23,609 nt of DNA from JAEWSN01 sp038249175 (GCA_038249175.1 JBBRWP010000020.1:1-23609); one strand, 5' to 3'; positions 15,021 through 21,818 are shown, counted from the first letter of the stretch. Notes: generated by a model from the sequence alone, not told the origin. A program made the numbers and translations.

Positions 15021-15053
15021 CAAAAAACGCTTCGATCCGCACGATCGAAGCGT
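15021..15053 (-). terminator. Intrinsic terminator between the riboswitch-linked small ORF and btuF
   Basis: On the minus strand a perfect 11-bp stem (ACGCTTCGATC and its complement, 5-nt loop) is followed directly by six T (15021-15026). It stands about 225 nt downstream of the B12 box and 35 nt after the small ORF stop, and about 280 nt before btuF. It could end a short transcript or be the riboswitch-controlled attenuator. Confidence 0.85.
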
Positions 15054-15087
15054 ATGGTTTGCACGAAAAGGGATTTTTTCCCTAATC

Positions 15088-15231
15088 TCAAAACAACCAC
15101 CACTTCATATCCTGTGAAGCCATAGTAAAACCAAAACAATCAAACGCAACGCACCATGTGATGGCCATCAAGAGTGATGCCAATGTGAACAATCCGATTT
15201 CAATTCCGCGAGGTCCTGAAAAAGAAATCAT
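15088..15231 (-). CDS. Possible 47-aa single-pass membrane peptide downstream of the cobalamin riboswitch
   Basis: The reading frame runs from ATG 15231 to TGA 15088: MISFSGPRGIEIG, then a hydrophobic helix of about 20 residues (LFTLASLLMAITWCVAFDCF), then a short tail ending DMKWWLF. It is the first frame after the B12 box. No clear Shine-Dalgarno is present. A hairpin (CAACCA/TGGTTG, about 15244-15267) just upstream may be the riboswitch expression platform. I do not recognise the product: it lacks the C-terminal histidines of CbtB, and it is too short for BtuM or CbrT. It could be a riboswitch-controlled small transport accessory, a leader peptide, or a chance frame. Confidence 0.35.
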   Translation of the reverse strand: MISFSGPRGIEIGLFTLASLLMAITWCVAFDCFGFTMASQDMKWWLF

Positions 15232-15278
15232 CGCATTGTCATCAACCACGAAACGTTGGCTGGTTGTTATGGCACAGT

Positions 15279-15440
15279 GTTGGCAGGTCTTCCGGCTGGA
15301 CATCTTCGCAACAAACCGCCTTCCCGGGTATTTCTCCCAGTGGCTGAAAAAACTTTTCCTGGTTCTTGCTCCGTCATTACGGCGACAGGATCGCTTGGGA
15401 TTTTCACCCAATTCCCTATTCTTGTGCTGTTTTGCACACA
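15279..15440 (-). ncRNA. Cobalamin riboswitch aptamer
   Basis: The minus strand shows the conserved elements in order: AGGGAATTGGGTGAAAATCCC (15397-15418 region), CTGTCGCCGTAA, the GCCACTGGGAG..GGGAAGGCGG core (15316-15344), and the B12 box AGCCGGAAGACCTGCCA (15281-15297). All lie in the expected order and spacing over about 160 nt. It binds adenosyl- or related cobalamin and usually represses uptake genes. Here the downstream genes are a small membrane ORF and, about 540 nt further, btuFCD. Confidence 0.94.
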
Positions 15441-15445
15441 CCAAC

Positions 15446-15474
15446 AATGTCGTATTCAACTTGTACATTGTCAA
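15446..15474 (-). promoter_or_regulatory. Candidate promoter of the riboswitch transcript
   Basis: On the minus strand a perfect TTGACA (15469-15474) is followed after 17 nt by GACATT (15446-15451), a weak -10. Transcription would start just before the aptamer, as expected for a riboswitch. Confidence 0.5.
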
Positions 15475-15942
15475 GACACCTCACCACATGAATATGCAGT
15501 CAGAAATGATGACGATAATCCACTAAACAATGCACCGGTATCAAATTGAAAAAGTTTTTAGGTTGATAGCATACCAACACCAAAGTTATAAAAGACTTTG
15601 GAACACAAAACTTCATACAAATTGACACTTGCATGAAGTTTAGCACAGGGCGTGCTACTTGTCAAAAGGGATTTTTTTGTTGATGTATTGGTGAATATTC
15701 ATGAAAAAAAACTGAAACATCCATGATTTTCTACAACAGCAGTATTGTAACAAAATCAGCTATCCTTTATAATAAGGCTACATTTGTTTTTCTATTGCGA
15801 ACATTTGTATTCCCGTGAAGGACATTTGTCGTTGAATCGCAGATACGTTGTATCCATGGCATCTAGTGAAAGATAATCTATGATAAAATAATAAAGGGAA
15901 AGCATAATAAAGTGAAAGCACCTATAAGAAAAGGAGTATAGC
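15475..15942. other. Divergent intergenic region between the B12 riboswitch and asd
   Basis: About 470 bp without a gene. It holds two hairpins: CCAAAGT/ACTTTGG (15580-15601) and AAACTTCAT/ATGAAGTTT (15608-15641). Positions 15587-15632 resemble the right half of the inverted-repeat element at 5112-5209. A possible plus-strand promoter for asd is TTGTAT (15848-15853) and GATAAT (15872-15877) with an 18-nt spacer. The last 70 bp before asd are A-rich. Confidence 0.5.
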
Positions 15943-17028
15943 ATGGCAAAAAAATTGAGAGTCAGTATTGTCGGCGGTACAGGTATGGTCGGACAACGAT
16001 TTGTTACCTTACTGGAACATCATCCCTGGTTTGACGTCACCGGTATTGCCGCTTCGTTCAAGTCTTCCGGAAAGACCTATGAAGAAGCCGTTGCAGGACG
16101 TTGGAAAATGTCTACCCCTATACCTGCTTCAGTTGCTGGCATTATTGTGAAAGATGCCTCCGATGTAGCGGCTGTCTCAGAGGAAGTTGACTTCATCTTT
16201 TGTGCTGTGGATATGAAAAAAGATGAGATAAAGGCATTAGAGGAAGCGTATGCAAAAACCGGAACACCGGTTGTTTCAAATAACTCTGCTCATCGGTGGA
16301 CACCGGATGTACCAATGGTCATTCCAGAAATTAATCCTGAACACAACCAGGTCATTGCCATGCAGCAAAAACGTCTGGGCACCACTCGTGGTTTTATTAC
16401 TGTGAAGCCGAACTGCTCCATTCAGAGTTATGTACCGGCGCTTAGCCCGCTCCGTGATTTTGGTATTCAAAAAATAGTTGCCTGCACATATCAGGCGATA
16501 TCCGGTGCCGGCAAAACCTTTAGCGACTGGCCGGAAATGCTCGATAATGTTATTCCTTACATTGGTGGGGAAGAAGAAAAGAGTGAACAGGAACCGCTCC
16601 GTATTTGGGGAACCGTGGGCAGCACCGGCATCATCAAGGCAAGCACACCCCTGATAACAGCTCAATGCATTCGCGTACCGGTCACCGACGGCCACATGTC
16701 AGCAACCTTTGTTTCTTTTGCTAAGAAACCGTCAAGAGAAGAAATACTGGCCCGATGGAAGGCCTTTGAAGGCAAGGCTCAGCAGTTGAACCTGCCTTCT
16801 GCACCAAAGCCATTCCTGCAATACTTCGAAGAAGACAACCGCCCTCAGACAAAATTGGATCGCAATGCCGGCAATGGCATGGGCATAACGATTGGTCGTT
16901 TACGAGAGGATACCATTTTCGACTATAAGTTCGTAAGCCTCTCCCACAACACCATTCGCGGTGCTGCCGGAGGCGCCGTGCTCATGGCAGAATTGTTGAA
17001 AGCCGATGGGTATTTGTCTGCAAAATAA
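15943..17028 (+). CDS. asd: Aspartate-semialdehyde dehydrogenase, archaeal/fungal-type
   Basis: NADPH-dependent enzyme that reduces aspartyl-4-phosphate to aspartate semialdehyde, feeding Lys, diaminopimelate, Thr and Met synthesis. The 361-aa product has the Rossmann motif GGTGMVGQRF (11-20), SNNSAHR (112-118), the catalytic cysteine C158 in KPNCSIQ, TYQAISGAGK (182-191) and the acid/base histidine H251 in DGHMSATFVS. The overall pattern is the archaeal/yeast-like branch rather than the E. coli type. ATG at 15943 has AAGGAG 6 nt upstream. It is the only clear plus-strand gene, converging on khpA at a shared terminator. It lies where rimM and trmD usually are, so it looks like an insertion into the ribosomal gene series. 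Confidence 0.96.
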   Translation: MAKKLRVSIVGGTGMVGQRFVTLLEHHPWFDVTGIAASFKSSGKTYEEAVAGRWKMSTPIPASVAGIIVKDASDVAAVSEEVDFIFCAVDMKKDEIKALEEAYAKTGTPVVSNNSAHRWTPDVPMVIPEINPEHNQVIAMQQKRLGTTRGFITVKPNCSIQSYVPALSPLRDFGIQKIVACTYQAISGAGKTFSDWPEMLDNVIPYIGGEEEKSEQEPLRIWGTVGSTGIIKASTPLITAQCIRVPVTDGHMSATFVSFAKKPSREEILARWKAFEGKAQQLNLPSAPKPFLQYFEEDNRPQTKLDRNAGNGMGITIGRLREDTIFDYKFVSLSHNTIRGAAGGAVLMAELLKADGYLSAK

Positions 17029-17158
17029 TTGCAGGTTGATTATATGGGCAGTATTGCCGGTAGCCATTACTGCCAAAGACAGACCGGTACCGATGAACAA
17101 CCTCCCGACAGTAGCCGATAGAAAACATTCTGCTGAACAAAGGCCTTTGAATAAGAGA

Positions 17159-17300
17159 CTTTTGAACAAACCAATTTTTAAAATAAGAGGCTTTTGAACA
17201 AACTTATTTTGAATAGGAGACTTTTGAACAAACCAATTTTGCATAAGAGACTTTTGAACAAACCAATTTTGAATAAGAGGCTTTTGAACAAACTTATTTG
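17159..17300. repeat. 30-bp tandem repeat between asd and khpA, about five units
   Basis: CTTTTGAACAAAC starts units at 17159, 17191, 17221, 17251 and 17281 (spacings 32, 30, 30, 30). Unit interiors alternate between CCAATTTT and TTATTTTG variants followed by AATAAGAG. Because 30 is a multiple of 3, a minus-strand frame crosses it as a ten-residue repeat (FVQKxLIQNW), but this frame overlaps asd antisense and is not supported as a gene. Confidence 0.92.
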
Positions 17301-17303
17301 AAC

Positions 17304-17340
17304 AAAAAACAACCGGCACCTGTGGTACCGGTTGTTTTTT
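17304..17340. terminator. Bidirectional intrinsic terminator shared by asd and khpA
   Basis: AAAAAACAACCGG pairs with CCGGTTGTTTTTT around an 11-nt loop that can add ACC/GGT pairs. A-run and T-run on the two sides make it work in both directions. The khpA TAA (17339-17341) is fused to its right edge. Confidence 0.9.
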
Positions 17341-17572
17341 AGTCTTGTACAATCTCAACGGCAATTCTGCGCTCTTCATGAACCGCAGCGGCCTTCATCA
17401 CAATACGAATTGCCTTTGCAATCCGGCCTTGTTTACCGATGACCTTTCCCATATCGTCGTCGGCCACACGCAACTCCAAGACCAAAGTATCGTCTTCCTC
17501 TACTTCGGTTACCGTCACGCTTTCCGGATGATCGACCAGGGACTTCGCAATTTTTTCAAGAAGTTCTTTCAT
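17339..17572 (-). CDS. khpA: KH-domain RNA-binding protein KhpA (YlqC)
   Basis: Small RNA-binding protein that, with KhpB/Jag where known, affects cell division and post-transcriptional control. The 77-aa product starts MKELLEKIAKSLVDHPE and carries the KH GxxG loop in MGKVIGKQGRIAKAIR. ATG at 17572 has GGAGG 5 nt upstream; an in-frame TTG four codons earlier lies in the Shine-Dalgarno region and is rejected. It follows rpsP by 46 bp, the usual rpsP-khpA pairing. ylqD, rimM and trmD do not follow; the operon ends here at the terminator. Confidence 0.95.
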   Translation of the reverse strand: MKELLEKIAKSLVDHPESVTVTEVEEDDTLVLELRVADDDMGKVIGKQGRIAKAIRIVMKAAAVHEERRIAVEIVQD

Positions 17573-17618
17573 ATATGCCTCCAATCGGGTGAATGACTGC
17601 AGATAGCACTGACTAACG

Positions 17619-17879
17619 TCAAACTATCGTGGCGGTCGATTCTGTAACACCGGCGATTTTCAACAATTTTCTCACGGTTTCCGTCGGTTGTGCACCGTTT
17701 TTCAGCCATTCTTTTGCCAAATCAGCATTGAACGTAATCTCTGAAGGGTTTTTCAGAGGATCATATGTGCCCACTTGTGCAATAAATTTTCCGTCTCTAG
17801 GAGAACGGCTGTCCGCAACGATGATGCGGTAGTAAGGCATTTTCTTTGCGCCCATTCTTTTCAGTCTCATTTTAACCAT
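17619..17879 (-). CDS. rpsP: 30S ribosomal protein S16
   Basis: Ribosomal protein of 86 aa beginning MVKMRLKRMGAKKMPYYRI, followed by VADSRSPRDGKFIAQVGTYDP and NADLAKEWLKNGAQPTETVRKLL, the complete S16 pattern. ATG at 17879 is preceded by GGTGG; an in-frame GTG four codons earlier is possible but does not fit the family. It lies between ffh and khpA as in Bacillus, although the 388-bp gap after ffh is unusually long. Confidence 0.97.
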   Translation of the reverse strand: MVKMRLKRMGAKKMPYYRIIVADSRSPRDGKFIAQVGTYDPLKNPSEITFNADLAKEWLKNGAQPTETVRKLLKIAGVTESTATIV

Positions 17880-18139
17880 GTCATCCACCACCTTTTCTTA
17901 TTCTCTTGTTTCGTTATTTATGCGAAAGAACGAAGGATAGTTTGTATCCGGTTCTATTGGCATCTGGTTTACTGGTTTACATGTGTTCCAGGCTGATATG
18001 TCTTTATCTTCACTGATTCTATTGGCATCTGTTTATCCGTTGCAGCACCATCATTTGATAAAAAGATTCAACCAAAAGTATTTCAAGATTGAACCTGCTG
18101 TTCAATAATTGCTTCATTGTGCATATCGAACAAATGCTG
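17880..18139. other. Long ffh-rpsP spacer with a short direct repeat
   Basis: No gene seen. TTCTATTGGCATCTG occurs at 17952 and again at 18017 (65 bp apart). A small hairpin TTGAAC/GTTCAA lies near 18090-18106. No convincing promoter for rpsP was found. Confidence 0.5.
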
Positions 18140-18271
18140 CTAGTATACTGTCTTGTTCAAATTTAAAATAATTAGAGTATCAGTAATTCATATTTCCACC
18201 TATTATGAATGATCATTACCGGTCTTTATTAAGCCATATTTTAACTATATATCAACCAGACAGTACACTAG
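18140..18271. repeat. 132-bp element with CTAG-ended terminal inverted repeats overlapping the ffh stop
   Basis: The left end CTAGTATACTGTCTTG (18140-18155) is an imperfect inverted copy of the right end CCAGACAGTACACTAG (18256-18271), with two mismatches. The final CTAG supplies the TAG stop of ffh (18268-18270). The interior is AT-rich and non-coding. Compare the similar element at 5112-5209. Confidence 0.75.
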
Positions 18272-19608
18272 CGCCTGCGCTTTTTCCCAATGTTTTTCAT
18301 CATATTTTTCCCGTTCGGGCCTGAGAACTGCTTCATCATTTTCTTCATTTCTTCAAACTGCTTCAGTAAACGGTTTACTTCCGGCACATCCGTTCCGCTG
18401 CCTTTGGCAATACGAATTCTGCGTGAAGCGTTGATAATATTCGGATTACTGCGCTCCCTGGACGTCATAGACTGTATAACAGCCATGGTTCTGGCATACA
18501 TATTATCGTCAAACTGCATACCCTTCAGTGCTTTTGCATCCACACCGGGTATCATGGCAATGAGATCCTGCAAGGGTCCCATTTTTTTAATCTGTTGCAT
18601 TTGTTCCAGGAAATCATCCAAGGTAAAGGTTTGCGTCCGTATTTTTCTTTCAAGATCCATTGCTGACTTTTCGTCAAAAGCATCCTGTGCTTTTTCAATT
18701 AGGCTCAGCACATCGCCCATACCCAGAATACGGGATGCCATACGATCGGGATAAAAGGGCTCAATATCACTCAGCTTTTCACCTATACAGGCAAACTTCA
18801 CCGGTTTTCCAGTGACAGCCTTTGTAGACAGTGCAGCACCACCACGGGTGTCGCCATCAAGTTTGGTTAATATAATGCCGTCAATCCCCAGCTGTTCATT
18901 GAATGAACCAGCCACATTCACGGCATCCTGCCCTGTCATCGCATCAACAACCAGGAGGATTTCCTGGGGTTTTACCGCTTTCCGGATGTTTTTGAGTTCT
19001 TCCATCAGGGTTTCATCAATATGCAAACGCCCCGCTGTGTCTATGATAACAACATCAAGGAGCATGGATTTTGCGTGCGCAACTGCCTTTTGTGCAATGA
19101 TGACAGGATTTGTATCCGTACCCATTTCAAAGACCGGTATATTCAACTGCCCGCCGACAACTTGCAATTGCTTGATGGCGGCCGGACGGTAAATGTCACA
19201 GGCGGCCAGCAGTGGTCGTTTTCCGTCTTTACGGAGAACAGAGGCCAATTTACCAGCGGTGGTTGTTTTACCAGCGCCCTGCAGGCCACAGAGCATATAA
19301 ACTGTTGGTGAGGAAGAAGAGTAGGTTATTTTTGAAGGCACCCCGCCCATCAATTGAATCAGTTCTTCATGAACAATCTTGACAACCTGTTGACCCGGCG
19401 ACAGACTTTCGAGCACTTCCGCACCAATAGCCCGTTCGGATATGGATGCAATAAAATCCTTGACCACCTTAAAACTGACATCTGCTTCAAGTAAAGCCAA
19501 CTTGATTTCGCGCATCATGTCCTTGACGTCTTTTTCTGTGACACGCACCTGGCCCTTCATTTTTTTGACCAGTGCCGCCAGTTTTTCGCTGAGTCCTTCG
19601 AAAGCCAT
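18268..19608 (-). CDS. ffh: Signal recognition particle protein Ffh (SRP54)
   Basis: SRP GTPase that, with 4.5S RNA, delivers nascent membrane and secreted proteins to FtsY. The 446-aa product has the N domain (1-90), G1 GLQGAGKTTT (108-117), DTAGRL, TKLDGDTRGG, and the methionine-rich M domain (about 300-440) including RSNPNIINASRRIRIAKGSG. It ends in a basic GKKRRR tail. ATG at 19608 has AAAGGA about 10 nt upstream, and that site is the edge of a dispersed repeat copy. Unlike Bacillus, where ylxM and ffh nearly touch, 195 bp of triple repeat separate them. Confidence 0.98.
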   Translation of the reverse strand: MAFEGLSEKLAALVKKMKGQVRVTEKDVKDMMREIKLALLEADVSFKVVKDFIASISERAIGAEVLESLSPGQQVVKIVHEELIQLMGGVPSKITYSSSSPTVYMLCGLQGAGKTTTAGKLASVLRKDGKRPLLAACDIYRPAAIKQLQVVGGQLNIPVFEMGTDTNPVIIAQKAVAHAKSMLLDVVIIDTAGRLHIDETLMEELKNIRKAVKPQEILLVVDAMTGQDAVNVAGSFNEQLGIDGIILTKLDGDTRGGAALSTKAVTGKPVKFACIGEKLSDIEPFYPDRMASRILGMGDVLSLIEKAQDAFDEKSAMDLERKIRTQTFTLDDFLEQMQQIKKMGPLQDLIAMIPGVDAKALKGMQFDDNMYARTMAVIQSMTSRERSNPNIINASRRIRIAKGSGTDVPEVNRLLKQFEEMKKMMKQFSGPNGKNMMKNIGKKRRR

Positions 19609-19619
19609 ATATATAAAGT

Positions 19620-19806
19620 TCCTTTCATTTCACACAGATATAAAATTTGCTGAAAAGGTTATGCATTTTCGGTATTATGGCCATTCTCTTCATTTCATAC
19701 AGGCACAAATCTTGCTGAAAATGTTATGCATTTTCAGATTATAATCATTCTCTTCGTTTCATATAGACCAGAAACTTGCTGAAAATGCTACGCATTTTCG
19801 ACATTA
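19620..19806. repeat. Three tandem copies (A, B, C) of the dispersed 64-bp hairpin element between ylxM and ffh
   Basis: Copy A is 19620-19684, copy B 19685-19748, copy C 19749-19806. Each reads, on the plus strand, TCTCTTC.TTTCATA, then CACAAA.CTTGCTG, then GAAAATGC or GAAAATGT, a short loop, and GCATTTTC, then an AT-rich tail ATTATAATCAT. The 8-bp GAAAATGC/GCATTTTC hairpin is the conserved core. Copy A provides the ffh ribosome binding site; copy C reaches the ylxM stop codon. Confidence 0.95.
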
Positions 19807-20184
19807 CAATTGTGATAAAAGTCCATTCAATAATTCGATAACATGCTGCGTCACTTTTTTATAGCCTGCAATATCTTGCATTTCTCTCGCATCCCCCAGG
19901 ATGCACAGTGTCTTTTTTATCACTGTTTGTTCATTCGTAAAACGTTTGTTCAGCCCAAGTTTGCTTTCATATTTTTGTAAAGCGCTTTTCCCGTTTCGGA
20001 CGGCATCATAGACCGCCTGGCGGCTGATGACCAGTTGTTCCGCAATTTCCGAAAATGAATAATCATTGTTATAATGTAGATCCAGTACTTCCTGCTGTTG
20101 TTTTGACAGCAATTCACCATAAAAATCGAGCAGTAGAACAATGGATTCATATTCAGCAGGAAATTTCTCATCCAGTTCCGCCAA
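19804..20184 (-). CDS. ylxM: YlxM-family helix-turn-helix protein
   Basis: Small SRP-associated DNA/RNA-binding-like protein, 126 aa. Its sigma-70 region-4-like helix-turn-helix is DYSFSEIAEQLVISRQAVYDAVRNG (about 41-65), preceded by LLSKQQQEVLDLHY and followed by a coiled helix. YlxM precedes ffh in most Bacillota and stimulates SRP GTPase activity in studied cocci. The start is TTG at 20184, with GGAG 6 nt upstream; no nearby ATG has a comparable site. It is the first gene behind the palindromic promoter at 20259-20287. An 8-bp complement (CTATTCTA/TAGAATAG) in its leader ends next to the Shine-Dalgarno. Confidence 0.95.
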   Translation of the reverse strand: MAELDEKFPAEYESIVLLLDFYGELLSKQQQEVLDLHYNNDYSFSEIAEQLVISRQAVYDAVRNGKSALQKYESKLGLNKRFTNEQTVIKKTLCILGDAREMQDIAGYKKVTQHVIELLNGLLSQL

Positions 20185-20258
20185 AGCTTTCTCCTATTCT
20201 ATAGAAGAATATGTTTATCGACAGGATTTCTGTAGAATAGAGTTTCTGCCGCTAAAAA

Positions 20259-20287
20259 AGAATAACACGACCACACGGTCGTGTCAA
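20259..20287 (-). promoter_or_regulatory. ylxM-ffh promoter with palindromic spacer
   Basis: On the minus strand, consensus TTGACA (20282-20287) and TATTCT (20259-20264) are separated by 17 nt. The spacer and its flanks (20265-20284) form a perfect inverted repeat, ACACGACC and GGTCGTGT around a 4-nt centre. The position between -35 and -10 is typical of a repressor operator. Confidence 0.85.
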
Positions 20288-20376
20288 GTGTTTTCCCTTT
20301 ACAGAAAAATATATGGGGTTTATGACATTCCTTTTATCGTTATCACAATATATTGGTAGTTGCACCCAACCATTAT

Positions 20377-20490
20377 ACTTTACAATAAACATTCAGGCAG
20401 TCAAGTCAAGACTTTTTTACTTTACAATAAACATTCAGGCAGACAAGTCAAGCCTTTTTTACTTTACAGTGAACATACAGACAATGGGGT
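20377..20490. repeat. 42-bp tandem repeat upstream of the ylxM promoter, three units
   Basis: ACTTTACAATAAACATTCAGG starts units at 20377, 20419 and (as a diverged copy) 20461, each 42 bp apart. The first two also share GACAAGTCAAG and a T-run. On the minus strand each complete unit contains TTGACT and, 16 nt later, TATTGT. These could be weak tandem promoter-like sequences or protein-binding sites. Confidence 0.88.
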
Positions 20491-20538
20491 TCAAATTTGT
20501 CCCATGACATCGAAAAATCTTACCTCCACGCAGGCAAA

Positions 20539-21627
20539 CTACACCATACGATGGGTCGGATTAGGCCGGGCAGGTGCAAAGCAGGAAGTTTGCAAGCCTT
20601 CCGCCAGGCCTTTGCTCTCATGAAGTTGTTTTTCTAATGCGGAGGTTACAATACTTTTCAGTTTCTCAGGTGAAATCCGCGCCCGGATATTGATGACCAT
20701 GTTCACCGTTTCTTTGTCATTTTCCATGACACGGTTGAACTCAGGTTTTGCTTGTATGGAAACCTGGCTCACTTTTAGCCAGTCTTCTTCATCCATGGCA
20801 TAGACTTTCATGTGTGCAATCTCACCTTTTTCATCTTTGATTGCTTCACTAATCCGATGCATAAACGACATGCAAAAATGGTTGATGTCTGTTTTTTGCT
20901 CGAAACGGATTAACAGAGAACTGTTAAGCCAGCCCAAACTGGCTTCGGCATTGGCATACACGTCATAATCCAGGTCAGGGATTGTCCGTAACGAAGGCGC
21001 CTGCGCTGCTGTTTTTTCTGCCCAGTTCGCGATGCCTGTCTGATTTTTCACCGATACTTCCAGCACTTCTGCTGTTGGTACCAGTGAACGCAGTTGCTGA
21101 ACCATCGTTACTCGCTCTTCTGCTGTTAAAAGGTCTGTCTTGTTCAAGATGAGTAAATCGGCTTCTTCCAGCTGCTTTTTGAAAAGGTAGTTGATTTCAT
21201 CCGGGAAAAGACGATCCTCATCTTCTGCCATCACCTTTGCAAGCCGTTTGGGATCGACCAGAATCGATAGGGGCCGTAAGGCAAACTTTTTAGTTTCGTG
21301 ATGCTGCAACGGTTTAAAGATGGTTGCAACCAGGTCTGTGCAACTGCCAACCGGCTCGGCCAACACCACATCCGGCATTTGTGTTTCTGCCAGCTCTGCA
21401 ACTTTTGCTGAAAATTCATCGAAGTTACAGCAAAAACACCCGCCATTGACTTCCAGAACCGGCAGCCCCTCTTTTGCCAAAAATGCAGTATCGACCAGGT
21501 CGCTTCCCTGATCATTGGTGACAATGCCGACACGTTGCCCGATTGATAAAAGATGTTTGGCCATAGACAGTATCGCGGATGTTTTTCCGGCTCCTAAAAA
21601 ACCACCGATCACAACCAAATGGGTCAT
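20539..21627 (-). CDS. CobW/COG0523-family GTPase (metallochaperone-like)
   Basis: A 362-aa G3E GTPase. N-terminal motifs are Walker A GGFLGAGKTS (8-17), the metal-binding CXCC at C64, C66 and C67 (GGCFCCNFDEF), Walker B-like VVLAEPVGS (87-95) and NKTD (162-165). A CobW C-terminal region follows (about 240-350). Such proteins insert or deliver metals (zinc, cobalt, nickel) with GTP hydrolysis; some lie beside corrinoid methyltransferases. ATG at 21627 has AGGAGG 7 nt upstream. It follows the methyltransferase/thioredoxin pair but is separated by a strong terminator, so its expression is at least partly independent. Partner and metal are unknown; delivery of zinc or cobalt to the neighbouring methyltransferase system is a reasonable inference. 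Confidence 0.9.
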   Translation of the reverse strand: MTHLVVIGGFLGAGKTSAILSMAKHLLSIGQRVGIVTNDQGSDLVDTAFLAKEGLPVLEVNGGCFCCNFDEFSAKVAELAETQMPDVVLAEPVGSCTDLVATIFKPLQHHETKKFALRPLSILVDPKRLAKVMAEDEDRLFPDEINYLFKKQLEEADLLILNKTDLLTAEERVTMVQQLRSLVPTAEVLEVSVKNQTGIANWAEKTAAQAPSLRTIPDLDYDVYANAEASLGWLNSSLLIRFEQKTDINHFCMSFMHRISEAIKDEKGEIAHMKVYAMDEEDWLKVSQVSIQAKPEFNRVMENDKETVNMVINIRARISPEKLKSIVTSALEKQLHESKGLAEGLQTSCFAPARPNPTHRMV

Positions 21628-21730
21628 TGTACTTCCTCCTGTTTACATTCTGTATGCCTCCACCATGCCGTGAACAAAATCAATGTTTCATTATCGAGTC
21701 TGATATCAGCGACTTAGGCGATGATGAATA

Positions 21731-21781
21731 ACAAAAACCTTTGCAATATAGCCGGCACAAACTGTGCCGGCTATATTGCAA
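21731..21781 (-). terminator. Strong intrinsic terminator after the thioredoxin-like gene
   Basis: On the minus strand a perfect 19-bp stem (TTGCAATATAGCCGGCACA and complement, 3-nt loop, 21741-21781) is followed by AGG and five T. It lies about 40 bp beyond the stop of the upstream gene. Confidence 0.92.
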
Positions 21782-21818
21782 GCTTCGCTAAAGGGTACTT
21801 CATATTATCATTCCATTG

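Noticed and set aside
15232..15474. N-terminal part of a 128-codon frame reaching across the riboswitch
   Set aside because: It runs through the conserved aptamer core and B12 box, which are explained as RNA. Only the last 47 codons are kept as a possible gene.
16900..17379. Minus-strand 159-codon frame with FVQKxLIQNW repeats
   Set aside because: It is formed by the 30-bp array, overlaps the 3' end of asd antisense and runs through the terminator and the khpA end. No Shine-Dalgarno or family match.
17573..18267. A 4.5S RNA or tRNA gene near ffh
   Set aside because: Looked for a GGAAG..CUUCC tip or a cloverleaf in the spacers around ffh and rpsP; none was visible.
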